NCBI GenBank assembly: GCA_947259485.1
Contig: CAMYLU010000008.1
Location: forward strand, 93,858-157,857
Direction of reading: 5' to 3'
Source of the DNA: an uncultured Gammaproteobacteria bacterium
GTDB taxonomy: Bacteria > Pseudomonadota > Gammaproteobacteria > GCA-001735895
DNA: 64,000 nt
A model generated the notes under the pieces. The model searched no databases, was not told where the DNA came from, and saw nothing but the letters and a program-made list of their open reading frames with translations. A program made the position numbers and the translations under genes. Positions 28,693 through 38,449 of this stretch are shown in pieces (positions within the stretch are counted from its first letter, which is position 1; every line of letters starts with the position of its first letter).

Positions 28693-29670
28693 ATGAGTAT
28701 CTTCAAACCGAGCGATCAAAAACTCCGGGTAACGCTGCTGGTATTGCCCGATTCGTCGATGATGTCGCTGGCATCGGCGCTCGACACCATGCGTGCCGCA
28801 AACCGTATCGCAAGCAGTGATCTATTCGAATGGAAAATCATAACCCTGAACGGAAAACCGGCGCGCCTGACCTGCGATATATCGATCGAACCCGACGCCA
28901 CGCTTGATGAACATTCGCACGGGGATGTGCTGATCGTCATTGCCAGTTTCCATCAACAGCAACATGCGGGACCTGCCCATTTAAAGTTGATCAAGCGGGT
29001 GGCTCGAAATTTCTCGATGGTTGGTGGCATCGAGGCCGGCAGCTGGATCCTGGCACGCAGTGGCTTACTGGAACGTAAATCTGCAACTACTCACTGGGAA
29101 GACCTGGAGGAATTTGGCACTCGCTTTCCCGCGGTCAACTTGAAAGCGGATCGTTTCGTTATCGATGGCCCGGTATTTACCACCGGTGGTGCCTCACCAA
29201 CCTTCGACTTCATGCTGTACCTGATCCGCAAGCGCTACGGTTATCCGCTCGCGATCGAAGTTTCCAGCGCCTTCATTTATGACGGCGTGCACAGCGCTAC
29301 GGATACCCAGCCACTGGTGTCACTCGGCATGCTGGAAAATAACGAGCCTCGGGTTGCCGCGGCGATACACCTGATGGAACAGCATATCGATGACACCCTG
29401 ACGATAGCCCAGGTGGCACGGCAGATCGATTTATCGGTGCGTATGCTCGAATACCTTTTCCGGCAGACACTGAATCTTTCCCCGGCTGCTTACTATCGTC
29501 GTCTGAGGTTGCAAACCGCGCGCCGCATGGTGGTCGATACACGGCTCAAGTTGCAGGAAATCGCCATTCGCACCGGCTTTAACTCGTTGTCTTCATTTTC
29601 GCGCCTGTTTAGCCAATACTACCAGCAATCCCCCGGGGAATGTCGCCGCCTGGCGCAAACTACAATTTGA
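28693..29670 (+). CDS. GlxA-type AraC family transcriptional regulator, CdhR-like
   Basis: This 325-residue protein has an N-terminal DJ-1/PfpI (glutamine-amidotransferase-like) sensor domain (about 10-190, including MVGGIEAGSWILARSGLL). A C-terminal AraC double helix-turn-helix follows (TIAQVARQIDLSVRMLEYLF; second motif LQEIAIRTGFNSLSSFSRLF). Regulators of this architecture (CdhR, GbdR, SouR) control carnitine, glycine betaine and sarcosine catabolism in pseudomonads. Divergent placement from the carnitine operon makes CdhR-like activation by carnitine the best guess. Confidence 0.9.
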   Translation: MSIFKPSDQKLRVTLLVLPDSSMMSLASALDTMRAANRIASSDLFEWKIITLNGKPARLTCDISIEPDATLDEHSHGDVLIVIASFHQQQHAGPAHLKLIKRVARNFSMVGGIEAGSWILARSGLLERKSATTHWEDLEEFGTRFPAVNLKADRFVIDGPVFTTGGASPTFDFMLYLIRKRYGYPLAIEVSSAFIYDGVHSATDTQPLVSLGMLENNEPRVAAAIHLMEQHIDDTLTIAQVARQIDLSVRMLEYLFRQTLNLSPAAYYRRLRLQTARRMVVDTRLKLQEIAIRTGFNSLSSFSRLFSQYYQQSPGECRRLAQTTI

Positions 29671-29821
29671 ATCTGTTGTCCTGCCGGGTTGACGCAAATA
29701 GATAATCTTCAGTCGCGCATAAATCTTACACCGGGCAATGCTGTGATAGTATTCGTCGCTGTAAATCGACCGTGGTCGAGGAATTCCCCTGCGATCACCA
29801 GAATGGAAAGTTGCGAGCGTA

Positions 29822-30571
29822 ATGAAAATACTGGTATGTGTGAAACGCGTGCTCGACCCCCAGGTCAAGGCACGTGTCAAGGCGGATGAATCGGGTGTCG
29901 ATCTGGCGAACGCCAAGATGACCATGAATCCCTTTTGTGAAAATGCCCTCGAAGAGGCGCTGCGTCTGCGCGAAGCCGGCGTTGGCGAGGAAATCATCGT
30001 GGCCTCGGTCGGCGGCGGTAAAACCGAGGAAACCCTGCGCCATGGACTCGCCATGGGCGCCGATCGCGCGATCCAGGTGGTAACCGAGGAAACGCTGGAG
30101 CCGCTCGCCATCGCCAAGGTGTTGAAGCAGGTCGCCGAGCAGGAAAGCGTCGGCCTTGTGCTCGCGGGCAAACAGGCCATCGACGACGACTCCAACCAGA
30201 CCGCACAAATGCTGTCGGCGCTGCTGGGCTGGTCACAGGCGACCTATTGCTCGGAAATCAAGATCGAGGGTGATAAGGCGACCGTAACCCGTGAGGTCGA
30301 TGCCGGTCTCGAGACTATCGAGGTGAAGATGCCGGCCGTTATGAGTGCCGACCTGCGCCTCAACGAACCGCGTTACGTCAAGCTGCCCGACGTTATGAAA
30401 GCCAAGCGCAAGCCGATGGATAAAATCGAGCTCGATAGCCTGGGGCTCGATACCGCCAATCGCCTTACAACCTTGAAAGTCGAAGAACCGGAAGGCCGCG
30501 CCGCCGGCGTAATTGTAAACAGCGTCAGTGAACTGGTCGAAAAACTGCGCAACGAAGCGAAGGTGATTTAG
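29822..30571 (+). CDS. etfB: Electron transfer flavoprotein subunit beta
   Basis: This 249-residue protein begins [20 protein letters not shown]. It has the AMP-binding and dimer segments [28 protein letters not shown] and [22 protein letters not shown] typical of group I EtfB. It forms the ETF heterodimer with the next gene (2-bp gap) and carries electrons from acyl-CoA and dimethylglycine dehydrogenases to ETF-quinone oxidoreductase. Its location beside the carnitine operon suggests service to that pathway. No ETF-QO gene is in the window. Confidence 0.97.
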   Translation: MKILVCVKRVLDPQVKARVKADESGVDLANAKMTMNPFCENALEEALRLREAGVGEEIIVASVGGGKTEETLRHGLAMGADRAIQVVTEETLEPLAIAKVLKQVAEQESVGLVLAGKQAIDDDSNQTAQMLSALLGWSQATYCSEIKIEGDKATVTREVDAGLETIEVKMPAVMSADLRLNEPRYVKLPDVMKAKRKPMDKIELDSLGLDTANRLTTLKVEEPEGRAAGVIVNSVSELVEKLRNEAKVI

Positions 30572-30573
30572 TC

Positions 30574-31503
<930 letters not shown>

Positions 31504-31510
31504 ATGGCTT

Positions 31511-31536
31511 ATGTCATGCCCGCGAAAGCGGGCTTC
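31511..31536. repeat. Single REP-like hairpin
   Basis: TGTCATGCCCGCGAAAGCGGGCTTC-type palindrome directly after the etfA stop. The stem GCCCGC/GCGGGC with a GAAA loop is the same style as the paired elements at 22396 and 26580, but it occurs singly. It may stabilise the etfBA transcript end. Confidence 0.7.
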
Positions 31537-31548
31537 TGGTAGAAACAA

Positions 31549-31583
31549 AAAACCCGCCGGATTGATTCCGGCGGGTTTTTTTT
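31549..31583 (+). terminator. Rho-independent terminator of etfBA
   Basis: AACCCGCCGG-attgatt-CCGGCGGGTT stem followed by a T8 run. It is a strong intrinsic terminator 46 bp after the etfA stop. The A-rich left flank could also let it act on the leftward-reading solute-binding gene that ends at 31625. Confidence 0.9.
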
Positions 31584-31624
31584 ACGCTTTGCAGCGGAAT
31601 TGGTGCCAGTGAGCCCGATTTTGC

Positions 31625-33232
31625 TCAGGCGAACCACCACCGTTCGGCATTCTTCATGCCGTCCAGTTCCCAGTTGTTGCCGATTTGCTCGGGAAGACCG
31701 AGTTTGTCGTTCACCGCCATCACGTCACTGAGAAACAGCGGTATTACAGCGCCCCCGTCGTTGTGCACGATTTGCTGCATTTCGACATAGATTTCGCGCC
31801 GTTTCTCCGCATTCAGTTCGGCACGGCCCTGGATGAGCAACTTGTTGAATTGCTCGTTCTTCCAGTAAGTTTCGTTCCATTTGGCATCCGCGGAGTAAAC
31901 CTGGGAAAACATCCAGTTTTCGGTGGGCCGGCCGCTCCAGTAGGAGCCACACCAGGGCTTTTTCAACCACACGTCGGCCCAGTAGCCGTCATTGGCTTCG
32001 CGTTTAATGTCGATATTGATCCCGGCGGGCTTGGCCGATTCTCGCATCAGCTGCCCGGCGTCCACGGCACCGGCGAAGGCCGTATCCGCGGCATGGAATT
32101 CCACCGACAGGTTCTCCATTTTGGCCTGCTTCAAGTGCCACTTCGCCTTGTCGGGATCGTATCCCCGCTGCGGCAGCTCTTCGGTGGTCGCGCGATACAC
32201 GTTGGCCGGGCCGATCGGATTGTCGTTGCCGAGTTCACCGTAGCCAAATGCGATCTTGTCGAGCCACTCTTTGCGCTGGATGATCAACTTGAGCGCCATG
32301 CGTACGTGATTATTGTCATAGGGCGCCAGGTCCGTGCGCATCGGCAGCGTGATCTGCTTGTTACCCGTGGTGGCGATAACTTTCACGCCTGGCAGCTTGG
32401 CAAACCGACTGGCAGTTTTCAAATCCACTTTCTGGATGCAATCCACCGTATCCGTTCGCAGGGCAGTGGTGCGCGCCCCCGGGTCTTCGAGCTGCAGTGA
32501 CTCGATTTCATCGAAATGCGCCTTACCTTCTTTCCAGTAGTTGGGATTGCGCTTGGTAAAGGTGCGAATACCGGGTTCATGGTCCACCAGGCTGTAGCCG
32601 CCCGTGCCGATGCCGGATTGCCAGTCGATGCTACCGTCGCCGTTGGAGGGACAGATAAGGATGTGATAGTCGCTGAGGATGAACGGAAAGTCGGCATCGC
32701 CGCCACTGAGTCCTACTACCACTGTATTCGCCCCATCCGCCTTGACCGAGTCAACGCCGGTGAGGATGCCGGCCGCGCCCGATGTCGAACCTTCACCGAG
32801 GTGATGCTGCAACGAATCGACCACGTCCTGCGAATTCAGGGTTTTACCATTGTGGAATTCCACACCCTTGCGAATTTTGAAAACCCACTGGGTGGCATCG
32901 GCGTTGGCTTCCCAGCTTTCGGCCAGTTCTCCGACCAGTTCACCGCTGGCGGCGACTTCGGTCAGGTTGTTACGCAACTGGCCGAATTGCACGTTGATCA
33001 TGTAGGAGTCCAGGATCTGGCCCGGGTCCAGCACGTCACTGGTCGCGCCACCGGTAAGCCCCTGCCTGAGCTTGCCACCTTTCTTTGGAGCGGCCAGTGC
33101 CGCTTCGCTGTATAGCATGGGTGCCATTGCTCCCGCGCCCAGTGCCATCGCTGCGGTCAGGAATTTGCGGCGGCTCAGGCCGTTTTCCGTAACCAGTCGT
33201 TGCAGAAATTTGATTTCGTCGTCTTGTATCAT
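31625..33232 (-). CDS. TAT-exported family 5 ABC solute-binding protein (DppA/OppA type)
   Basis: This 535-residue protein has a twin-arginine signal LSRRKFLTAAMALGAGAMAP. The SBP family 5 body includes WVFKIRKGVEFHNGKTLNSQDVVDSL, YSLVDHEPGIRTFTKRNPNYW and a C-terminal WNETYWKNEQFNKLL region. ATG 33232 was chosen because AGGAG-like sequence (GGAGAGGACAT) precedes it and it places the TAT motif normally. An upstream in-frame start at 33283 adds 17 residues. It would bind peptides or other solutes in the periplasm. No permease or ATPase gene lies nearby, so its transporter is elsewhere. Confidence 0.92.
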   Translation of the reverse strand: MIQDDEIKFLQRLVTENGLSRRKFLTAAMALGAGAMAPMLYSEAALAAPKKGGKLRQGLTGGATSDVLDPGQILDSYMINVQFGQLRNNLTEVAASGELVGELAESWEANADATQWVFKIRKGVEFHNGKTLNSQDVVDSLQHHLGEGSTSGAAGILTGVDSVKADGANTVVVGLSGGDADFPFILSDYHILICPSNGDGSIDWQSGIGTGGYSLVDHEPGIRTFTKRNPNYWKEGKAHFDEIESLQLEDPGARTTALRTDTVDCIQKVDLKTASRFAKLPGVKVIATTGNKQITLPMRTDLAPYDNNHVRMALKLIIQRKEWLDKIAFGYGELGNDNPIGPANVYRATTEELPQRGYDPDKAKWHLKQAKMENLSVEFHAADTAFAGAVDAGQLMRESAKPAGINIDIKREANDGYWADVWLKKPWCGSYWSGRPTENWMFSQVYSADAKWNETYWKNEQFNKLLIQGRAELNAEKRREIYVEMQQIVHNDGGAVIPLFLSDVMAVNDKLGLPEQIGNNWELDGMKNAERWWFA

Positions 33233-33440
33233 ATGTCCTCTCCGGTTGGGGTCTTTTTTTGCGATACAGGCCGTTAACGGCAATCTGGTTCGCTTTGTCC
33301 CGCGATTATAACCCCGAAACCATCGCAGATCGAAATAATATATCTTTCAATAACGACGAGATTGTGCAACGGCAACAGAAATTAAGGTTCAAAAAAGTGA
33401 CGCAGGGATTGTATTTCAATCCTCCCGTCTTTCGTTCCAG

Positions 33441-33493
33441 GACAGGGATCGGTGACAAATGATTCTAATTCTCATTTGTCACCGACCCCTGTC
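33441..33493. repeat. 22-bp inverted repeat, candidate REP/RAYT-type hairpin
   Basis: Arms 33441-33462 and 33472-33493 are complementary at 21 of 22 positions (core GGTGACAAATGA / TCATTTGTCACC) around a 9-base AT-rich loop. It lies in the 347-bp gene-free gap 33233-33579 that precedes a small hypothetical gene. No T-run follows, so it is not an obvious terminator. Beyond it the gap shows nothing recognisable. Confidence 0.75.
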
Positions 33494-33579
33494 ATTGATA
33501 AGGTGACCGTTCACTTGATTCCGAGATAACCAAACGCTTAGCAGAATTTTTCGAATAACGTGACCTACAGGAGAGGAAC

Positions 33580-33864
33580 GTGGCAAGTACTCCACTTTTG
33601 GCCGATCTGGAAAGAGCCCTTGATCTGTTGAAGCAGGTCGATGAGAGCCGGCTGGACTTCGCGCCTGACCCGAATGTCTCTCCCGACATTCGCGAACTAA
33701 CCGGTGTCGAGAAGTATCCGGTAGATTCTCACCTGGCCAATCTGCGGGCCAGGATCAAGGCCGTCGTGAAAGCGGGGGACAAGCTGGACCCGCGCGAACC
33801 ATCCGATTACGTGTCGCAGCTCATCGTCGCGTGCGTAAGGCTCGCCCCACCGAGCGACGATTGA
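33580..33864 (+). CDS. Small hypothetical protein
   Basis: This 94-residue protein begins at GTG 33580 behind CAGGAGAGGAAC, a good ribosome-binding site. It looks helical and hydrophilic (LLADLERALDLLKQVDESRLDF near the N-terminus, DSHLANLRARIKAVVKAG later), with no signal peptide or membrane segment. No family was recognised. It is convergent with the MltF-like gene. Confidence 0.55.
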   Translation: MASTPLLADLERALDLLKQVDESRLDFAPDPNVSPDIRELTGVEKYPVDSHLANLRARIKAVVKAGDKLDPREPSDYVSQLIVACVRLAPPSDD

Positions 33865-33909
33865 GCCTGAAATCAACAATTTAAGAACTTAAGCCGACAG
33901 TTTAAGTTT

Positions 33910-35469
33910 TCAATCGAACCGTTTCCGCACCCAGAAAACGATTGCGCCAAGCAGGAGCAATGCCAAAATGCCGGAGATCAACGGTTTGCTGTCAGACCTG
34001 TTGCTCTCAATCGTTTTATTTTCGGGTTGACTCTCGAGGGCTTTCTCGCGTGCCTGGCGCGATTTATCGAGACCCTGGTAGGTGACGTAATACTTATAGA
34101 TACTGCGCACGTAGGAAGCCGGTTCGCCGCTTACCGCCCGGTACATACCGATCTCGACATTGCCGAACCAGCGGTTGGGGTCGAAACCCAGCCGCCTGGC
34201 GCGCTTGCGCGCGCGCTGCATGTTGCCCGGGCCGGCGTTGTAGGCCGCGAAGGAGAACAGTACCCGGTCGAGCGGTGAAATCGTCGGCTCCGAGAAGTAG
34301 GTCTCGCGCAACCAGTGCAGGTATTTAACCCCGGCATGAACATTGTTCTCGACCGTTGAAATATCGGGGATGCCGACCGCCTTGTCCGCCGCGGTCGTGG
34401 GCAGTAACTGCATCACGCCCACCGCGCCGGCCGGGCTGCGCTTGTTCTGGTCAAAGCGCGATTCCTGGTAGGCCTGGGCCGCAATAATTATCCAGTCAAA
34501 ATCATATTGGCCGGCATATCGCTTGATGATTTCGATGGTTTCCCCGTACCGTTTTCGGTTCTCACCGGAAAGCACGTTTTCCAGCCATCCAGTGTTGCCG
34601 AGGTAGCGCTTGCGGAGAATGTTGCCGAGCAGGCTGCCTTTTTTGACAGTCTCGCTGAATGCAGAGATCGATTTCATCAGTGCCGGACTGTTCTTGCGAA
34701 TGGCCCAGGCGATCCGGTTGCCGGAGTGTACCGATATATCACGGTGTACCTCGATATTTTCAAAAACCTGTTCCCAGAAGGCCGCCTTGTGGCTGTCGAC
34801 AACGACAGCCTTTAAAACCCCGGCATTGACCATATCGAGCAGATCGTAGTCCTCGAGATTTTCATCCGCCTCGGTGATCGGGATCGGTTCCTTGCCCTGA
34901 GCCTCGCGCTCGGCATTCAACGTCTGCAGGTGTTCGAAGTAGCTGCTGGATCGACGCACGTAAAGCCCGGGGTCAACGAGGTCGTCGAGCGAGGTGATAT
35001 TTTTTACCGCGGGTCCGGTTATGACCAGTTCGTCGACGTTCGGGTATATCGGGGGACCGAAGTCGACCAGCTTCTGCCGTTCGGGCGTGATCGTGAGATT
35101 TCCCATCACCAGGTCGCCGCGACCTTCGATAAGGCCCGGTATCAGTTCGTCGCGACCTACCGGAATCAGTACGATGGTGGGCGAGCGCACGCGCCCGATT
35201 TCCTCGGCGAGGTGATCCTCGAACAGCTTGCCCAGCTCGGCCACCATGCCTTTCTGCGTTGCACCGTCGAAGCTGAAGAACAGGGGGTTGTGGACGGTGA
35301 GGATGCGCAAGAAACCACGTTCGGTCATGCCGTCGAGATCGCCGTGCCAGGGCTGGTTGGCATGCTCCAGAATTTCGTCCTGCTCGTCGGTGGTGGCCAG
35401 CACGACTCCACCGCTGAACAGTATCGGGAGCAGCACTAGTAAAGCGAAAGCAGGTTTTGGCAAGCGCAT
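33910..35469 (-). CDS. MltF-like protein: solute-binding domain plus lytic transglycosylase (SLT) domain and C-terminal membrane anchor
   Basis: This 519-residue protein (from ATG 35469; an in-frame ATG at 35493 adds eight residues) has a signal peptide. A type-3 periplasmic-binding domain follows (about 45-290, containing VTITPERQKLVDFGPPI-like sequence and VGRDELIPGLIEGRGDLVMG). The SLT domain has the catalytic motif AQAYQESRFDQNKRSPAGAVGVMQLLP and the AAYNAGPGNMQRA segment. It would cleave peptidoglycan glycan strands in the periplasm. Unlike E. coli MltF it ends with a single membrane helix (LISGILALLLLGAIVFWV) and a basic tail. Starts lack a clear Shine-Dalgarno. Confidence 0.88.
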   Translation of the reverse strand: MRLPKPAFALLVLLPILFSGGVVLATTDEQDEILEHANQPWHGDLDGMTERGFLRILTVHNPLFFSFDGATQKGMVAELGKLFEDHLAEEIGRVRSPTIVLIPVGRDELIPGLIEGRGDLVMGNLTITPERQKLVDFGPPIYPNVDELVITGPAVKNITSLDDLVDPGLYVRRSSSYFEHLQTLNAEREAQGKEPIPITEADENLEDYDLLDMVNAGVLKAVVVDSHKAAFWEQVFENIEVHRDISVHSGNRIAWAIRKNSPALMKSISAFSETVKKGSLLGNILRKRYLGNTGWLENVLSGENRKRYGETIEIIKRYAGQYDFDWIIIAAQAYQESRFDQNKRSPAGAVGVMQLLPTTAADKAVGIPDISTVENNVHAGVKYLHWLRETYFSEPTISPLDRVLFSFAAYNAGPGNMQRARKRARRLGFDPNRWFGNVEIGMYRAVSGEPASYVRSIYKYYVTYQGLDKSRQAREKALESQPENKTIESNRSDSKPLISGILALLLLGAIVFWVRKRFD

Positions 35470-35493
35470 GGCAATACAGCATCGCAAGTGCAT

Positions 35494-35909
35494 TCGGGCC
35501 CGTCAAGCGCGGTTCGCCCACGGAAATACCAACCGATTCGAAAATCAAGTCAGGTAATAGCGTAGGAATTATAGTGATAGTTAACCGAATTCGAAAAGAA
35601 AGGATAATTTAACTGTAATCATTAGTGCCGCACCGGCAACCGCCGGCCACACGATGCCTCAAAGGCATTGAAATATCCATTTGATTCCCCGTTCCCCTTC
35701 TCCTTGGAGGTCAAATAACCCCTGGCACATGTTGACCCTACCTCTCGAGGTAAGCCCCGTTCATAGGTAAAACTGTCGTGAAAACATAAGCTTATCGATC
35801 TTTCCCCGATTTGAATAAGCCGACAGTGAATGTATCCCCACGGATTAAAAAGGATTGGCACAGTTAATGCTTCGTTTTCCCTAAACACGAGTTTAGGGGT
35901 GGAGTTAAC
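35494..35909. other. 416-bp gene-free stretch with small palindromes
   Basis: AT-richer than its flanks, with no convincing gene. It holds TACCTCtcGAGGTA (35739-35752) and the hairpin CCCTAAAC-acga-GTTTAGGG (35879-35898). The hairpin's right arm runs into the ribosome-binding site GGGGTGGAG of the gene at 35910. Confidence 0.5.
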
Positions 35910-36317
35910 ATGAATAAATGCTCGATTACGGCCGCAATCCTGGCGATCCATTTTTTTATCTGGGTACTACCTGCCGTAACTAACGAGAGTATTGCCAGCG
36001 GCCACTACCGGATTGGTACGCTAAATGAATCCATTCATTATCGCGATAGTAAGGACCTCAACAGCAGCCACAATGGGATTTATATCGTGCACGAAAATAA
36101 TGTATTTGGTACCTACTACAACTCGGAATTCGAGCAAAGTTTGTTCTACATGAGAAATAATCGAATCAACAACATATTCAGCTTCTCGTATGGCTTGGCT
36201 ACAGGATACGGTTTTGGCACGGTTCCGATGATTGGACTATCCGCACAGTTGAATATCTTCAAGTTAACGTTTACGCCAGAAGCAGCTGTCCTGGGCCTTG
36301 AGTTTCAATTGTTTTGA
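35910..36317 (+). CDS. Hypothetical secreted protein
   Basis: This 135-residue protein has a signal peptide (MNKCSITAAILAIHFFIWVL) and an aromatic, glycine- and asparagine-rich body. The C-terminal alternating pattern (FSYGLATGYGFGTVPMIGLS, ending LGLEFQLF with a terminal Phe) resembles a short beta-barrel or PagP/lipid-A-deacylase-like fragment. No family can be named. A strong GGGGTGGAG ribosome-binding site partly lies in a hairpin. Base composition is more AT-rich than the neighbouring sulfur genes. Confidence 0.55.
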   Translation: MNKCSITAAILAIHFFIWVLPAVTNESIASGHYRIGTLNESIHYRDSKDLNSSHNGIYIVHENNVFGTYYNSEFEQSLFYMRNNRINNIFSFSYGLATGYGFGTVPMIGLSAQLNIFKLTFTPEAAVLGLEFQLF

Positions 36318-36387
36318 CCCGGGCCAGGTGTCCGGTTACCGAGTGCCTCGATAAAAATTAAATGCTGCGATCGGGTTGCGAAATTAG

Positions 36388-36603
36388 TCAGGATCGCGGC
36401 AGCTTGTTTTCCGGGTCGTAGAGCGGCTTGTAACCGACTGACTCGACCTTCATCGGGAATTGTTCGCCGAGATATTCCATGATCATCTCGCGGCCTTCCT
36501 GGCAGTTCTCGCGGGGCAGGTAGCCAAGCCCGATATTCTTGCCGATGCTTCGCCCGTAGGCGATTCTAGTGATGTAAGATCGGCGCCCTTTCGCCTCGAT
36601 TGA
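36388..36603 (-). pseudogene. 3'-terminal remnant of a dimethylglycine-dehydrogenase-like gene
   Basis: These bases match the last 216 bases of the intact gene at 48411-50975 without any gap. The first ~150 bases (stop-codon side) differ at only about four positions, and divergence rises toward 36603, where similarity ends abruptly. The frame and stop codon are preserved (C-terminal residues LYDPENKLPRS), but there is no start or N-terminal part. It is therefore a leftover of a duplicated or deleted paralogue. Confidence 0.85.
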
Positions 36604-36617
36604 AAATCCCCATGTAC

Positions 36618-36631
36618 TTGACCCTCATCAA
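36618..36631. promoter_or_regulatory. FNR-type site upstream of fccAB-soxYZ
   Basis: TTGACcctcATCAA matches TTGAT-N4-ATCAA at nine of ten positions, and the palindrome extends one base each side (C...G). It lies 129 bp before the fccA start, between the pseudogene and the cytochrome gene. Confidence 0.5.
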
Positions 36632-36759
36632 GGTTGTCCGCTGATTTTGAAGTTTAATAATACATTAATTGATCGTGAGGATTAGTCGGTAAAAGTATGT
36701 CATCTGAAACAGACGAATTTAAACCAAATAATATCAGAAAATTTTAAAGGAGCATCATC

Positions 36760-37077
36760 ATGAGCAGTTCACCTAGAATCGCAATAAGCGGAGTGGTCGC
36801 CGTTTTAATAGGCAGTCTCGTTTTCACTCAAAGTTTTGCCGCCGATGCGGTACCGCGCGTTGAATTACTGGCGTCCATGTGCAACACCTGTCATGGTACC
36901 AATGGTAAAGGCGCCAAGCCCATGCCCGGGATTAATGGCGAGGAAACCGACGATTTTATCGACCTGATGCAGGCCTTCGCCAGCGGTGAAGAGTCCGCCA
37001 GCATTATGGGTCGCCACGCCCAGGGTTATACCGAGGCCGAGCTCAAGCTGCTCGCCGAATATTTCAGCAAACAATAA
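36760..37077 (+). CDS. fccA: Monoheme cytochrome c subunit of flavocytochrome c (FccA-like)
   Basis: This 105-residue periplasmic cytochrome has a signal peptide cleaved near SFAADAV, the heme motif CNTCHGTNGKGA (Cys about 45) and a later axial methionine in IMGRHAQGY. The size fits the single-heme cytochrome subunit of sulfide dehydrogenase. It is preceded by AAAGGAG and followed 15 bp later by the flavoprotein subunit, so the two form flavocytochrome c. It accepts electrons from sulfide oxidation. Confidence 0.88.
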   Translation: MSSSPRIAISGVVAVLIGSLVFTQSFAADAVPRVELLASMCNTCHGTNGKGAKPMPGINGEETDDFIDLMQAFASGEESASIMGRHAQGYTEAELKLLAEYFSKQ

Positions 37078-37092
37078 TTCAGGAGAAAGATA

Positions 37093-38376
37093 ATGAAAAC
37101 ATATGATCGCAGAGACTTTCTCAAGGTAATCGGAGCTGCTGGCGCGGTAACCGGTTTCGGTAGCCTGGTGTGGCCAATGGAAGCCCTGGCCGCTGCCAGC
37201 GGTAGAGTGGTTGTCGTCGGTGGCGGTTTCGGTGGCGCAACTTGCGCGCGCTACTTAAAGCGCTGGGGGCCCAAACTCGACGTTACTCTGATCGAGCGTG
37301 ATACCAGCTATATCACCTGCCCGTTTTCCAACGAGGTGCTCGCGGGTAGCCTGGAAATGAGCGACATTACCCACGATTACGGCAATATCGCCGCTCAGGG
37401 TATCAAGGTGGTGCACGACGAGGTCACCGCTATCGATGCCGCTGGTAAATCGATCAGCCTCGGCAATGGCGGTTCGATGAAATTTGACAAGCTGGTCGTG
37501 TCGCCGGGTATCGCGTTCAGGTGGGGTGCGATTGAAAATGATCAGATCGCCGTGCAACAGGCAATGCCGCATTCATGGAAAGCTGGTGAACAGACGCTGT
37601 TGTTGAGAAAACAGCTGCAGGCCATGCGTAACGGTGGCACTGTCATCATCGTACCGCCGAAAAAACCGTTTCGCTGTCCACCCGGGCCCTACGAGCGCGC
37701 CAGCCTGATTGCGCATTACCTCAAGTCGAACAAGCCGAAGTCCAAAATCCTGATCGTCGACGCCAATCCGACCCATTCCAAGCAGGCTGCGTTTCACGAA
37801 GGATGGAAAAAGGAATACGGCAACATGATCGAATGGATCAAGGATACCGACGGTGGCGTCATTACCAGCGCGGATCCGGGTACCATGACCCTGCGTAATG
37901 ATTTTGGCGATGAGTACAAGGGTGACGTAATCAACCTGATCCCCTATCAAAAAGCGGGCGAACTGGTTGAAACCGCGGGACTGACCAACAAGGATGGCTG
38001 GTGCACGGTTGATATGGGCACCTTTGAATCCGCCGAGGCCAGGGATGTGCATATCATCGGGGACGCCTGTGTTGCCGGCGCCATGCCCAAATCGGGCCAC
38101 TCCGCCGCGTCGCAGGCGAAGAATTGTGCCGCTGCGATTGTTTCCATACTTGCCGGAGATACACCGCCCGAGCCGACCTATGCCAACACCTGCTACAGCT
38201 TGATCGGGCCCAGGTACGGTATTTCGGTGGCCGCAGTTTACCGCCTAAAAGACGGAGTCATCGTCAAGGTTTCTGGCGGCGTGAGTAAAGTGGGCAACAA
38301 GGATCGGGTACACAAGAACGAGGCCAAGTATGCCCGCGGCTGGTATAAGTCAATCACCTCCGACACGTTTGGTTGA
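37093..38376 (+). CDS. fccB: Flavocytochrome c sulfide dehydrogenase, flavoprotein subunit
   Basis: This 427-residue protein has a TAT signal (DRRDFLKVIGAAGAVTG), a FAD-binding loop VVVVGGGFGGATCARYL (39-55), and the redox-disulfide cysteines Cys76 (ITCPFSN) and Cys195 (FRCPPGP). Their spacing of 119 residues equals that in Allochromatium FccB. The C-terminal FCSD segment contains YSLIGPRYGISVAAVY. It oxidises sulfide in the periplasm with transfer to FccA. It is preceded by CAGGAGAAA and coupled to fccA; soxYZ follow in the same direction. Confidence 0.93.
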   Translation: MKTYDRRDFLKVIGAAGAVTGFGSLVWPMEALAAASGRVVVVGGGFGGATCARYLKRWGPKLDVTLIERDTSYITCPFSNEVLAGSLEMSDITHDYGNIAAQGIKVVHDEVTAIDAAGKSISLGNGGSMKFDKLVVSPGIAFRWGAIENDQIAVQQAMPHSWKAGEQTLLLRKQLQAMRNGGTVIIVPPKKPFRCPPGPYERASLIAHYLKSNKPKSKILIVDANPTHSKQAAFHEGWKKEYGNMIEWIKDTDGGVITSADPGTMTLRNDFGDEYKGDVINLIPYQKAGELVETAGLTNKDGWCTVDMGTFESAEARDVHIIGDACVAGAMPKSGHSAASQAKNCAAAIVSILAGDTPPEPTYANTCYSLIGPRYGISVAAVYRLKDGVIVKVSGGVSKVGNKDRVHKNEAKYARGWYKSITSDTFG

Positions 38377-38449
38377 GCCGATCGATATTGGGTAATGATA
38401 TGGGGGGCGTTAGCGCCACCCCGTGTTTGAATAGGTAATTAATGGGCCG

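Noticed and set aside
35622..35951. 109-residue reverse-strand frame in the gap before 35910
   Set aside because: No ribosome-binding site, no family pattern, and it overlaps the start of the better supported rightward gene.
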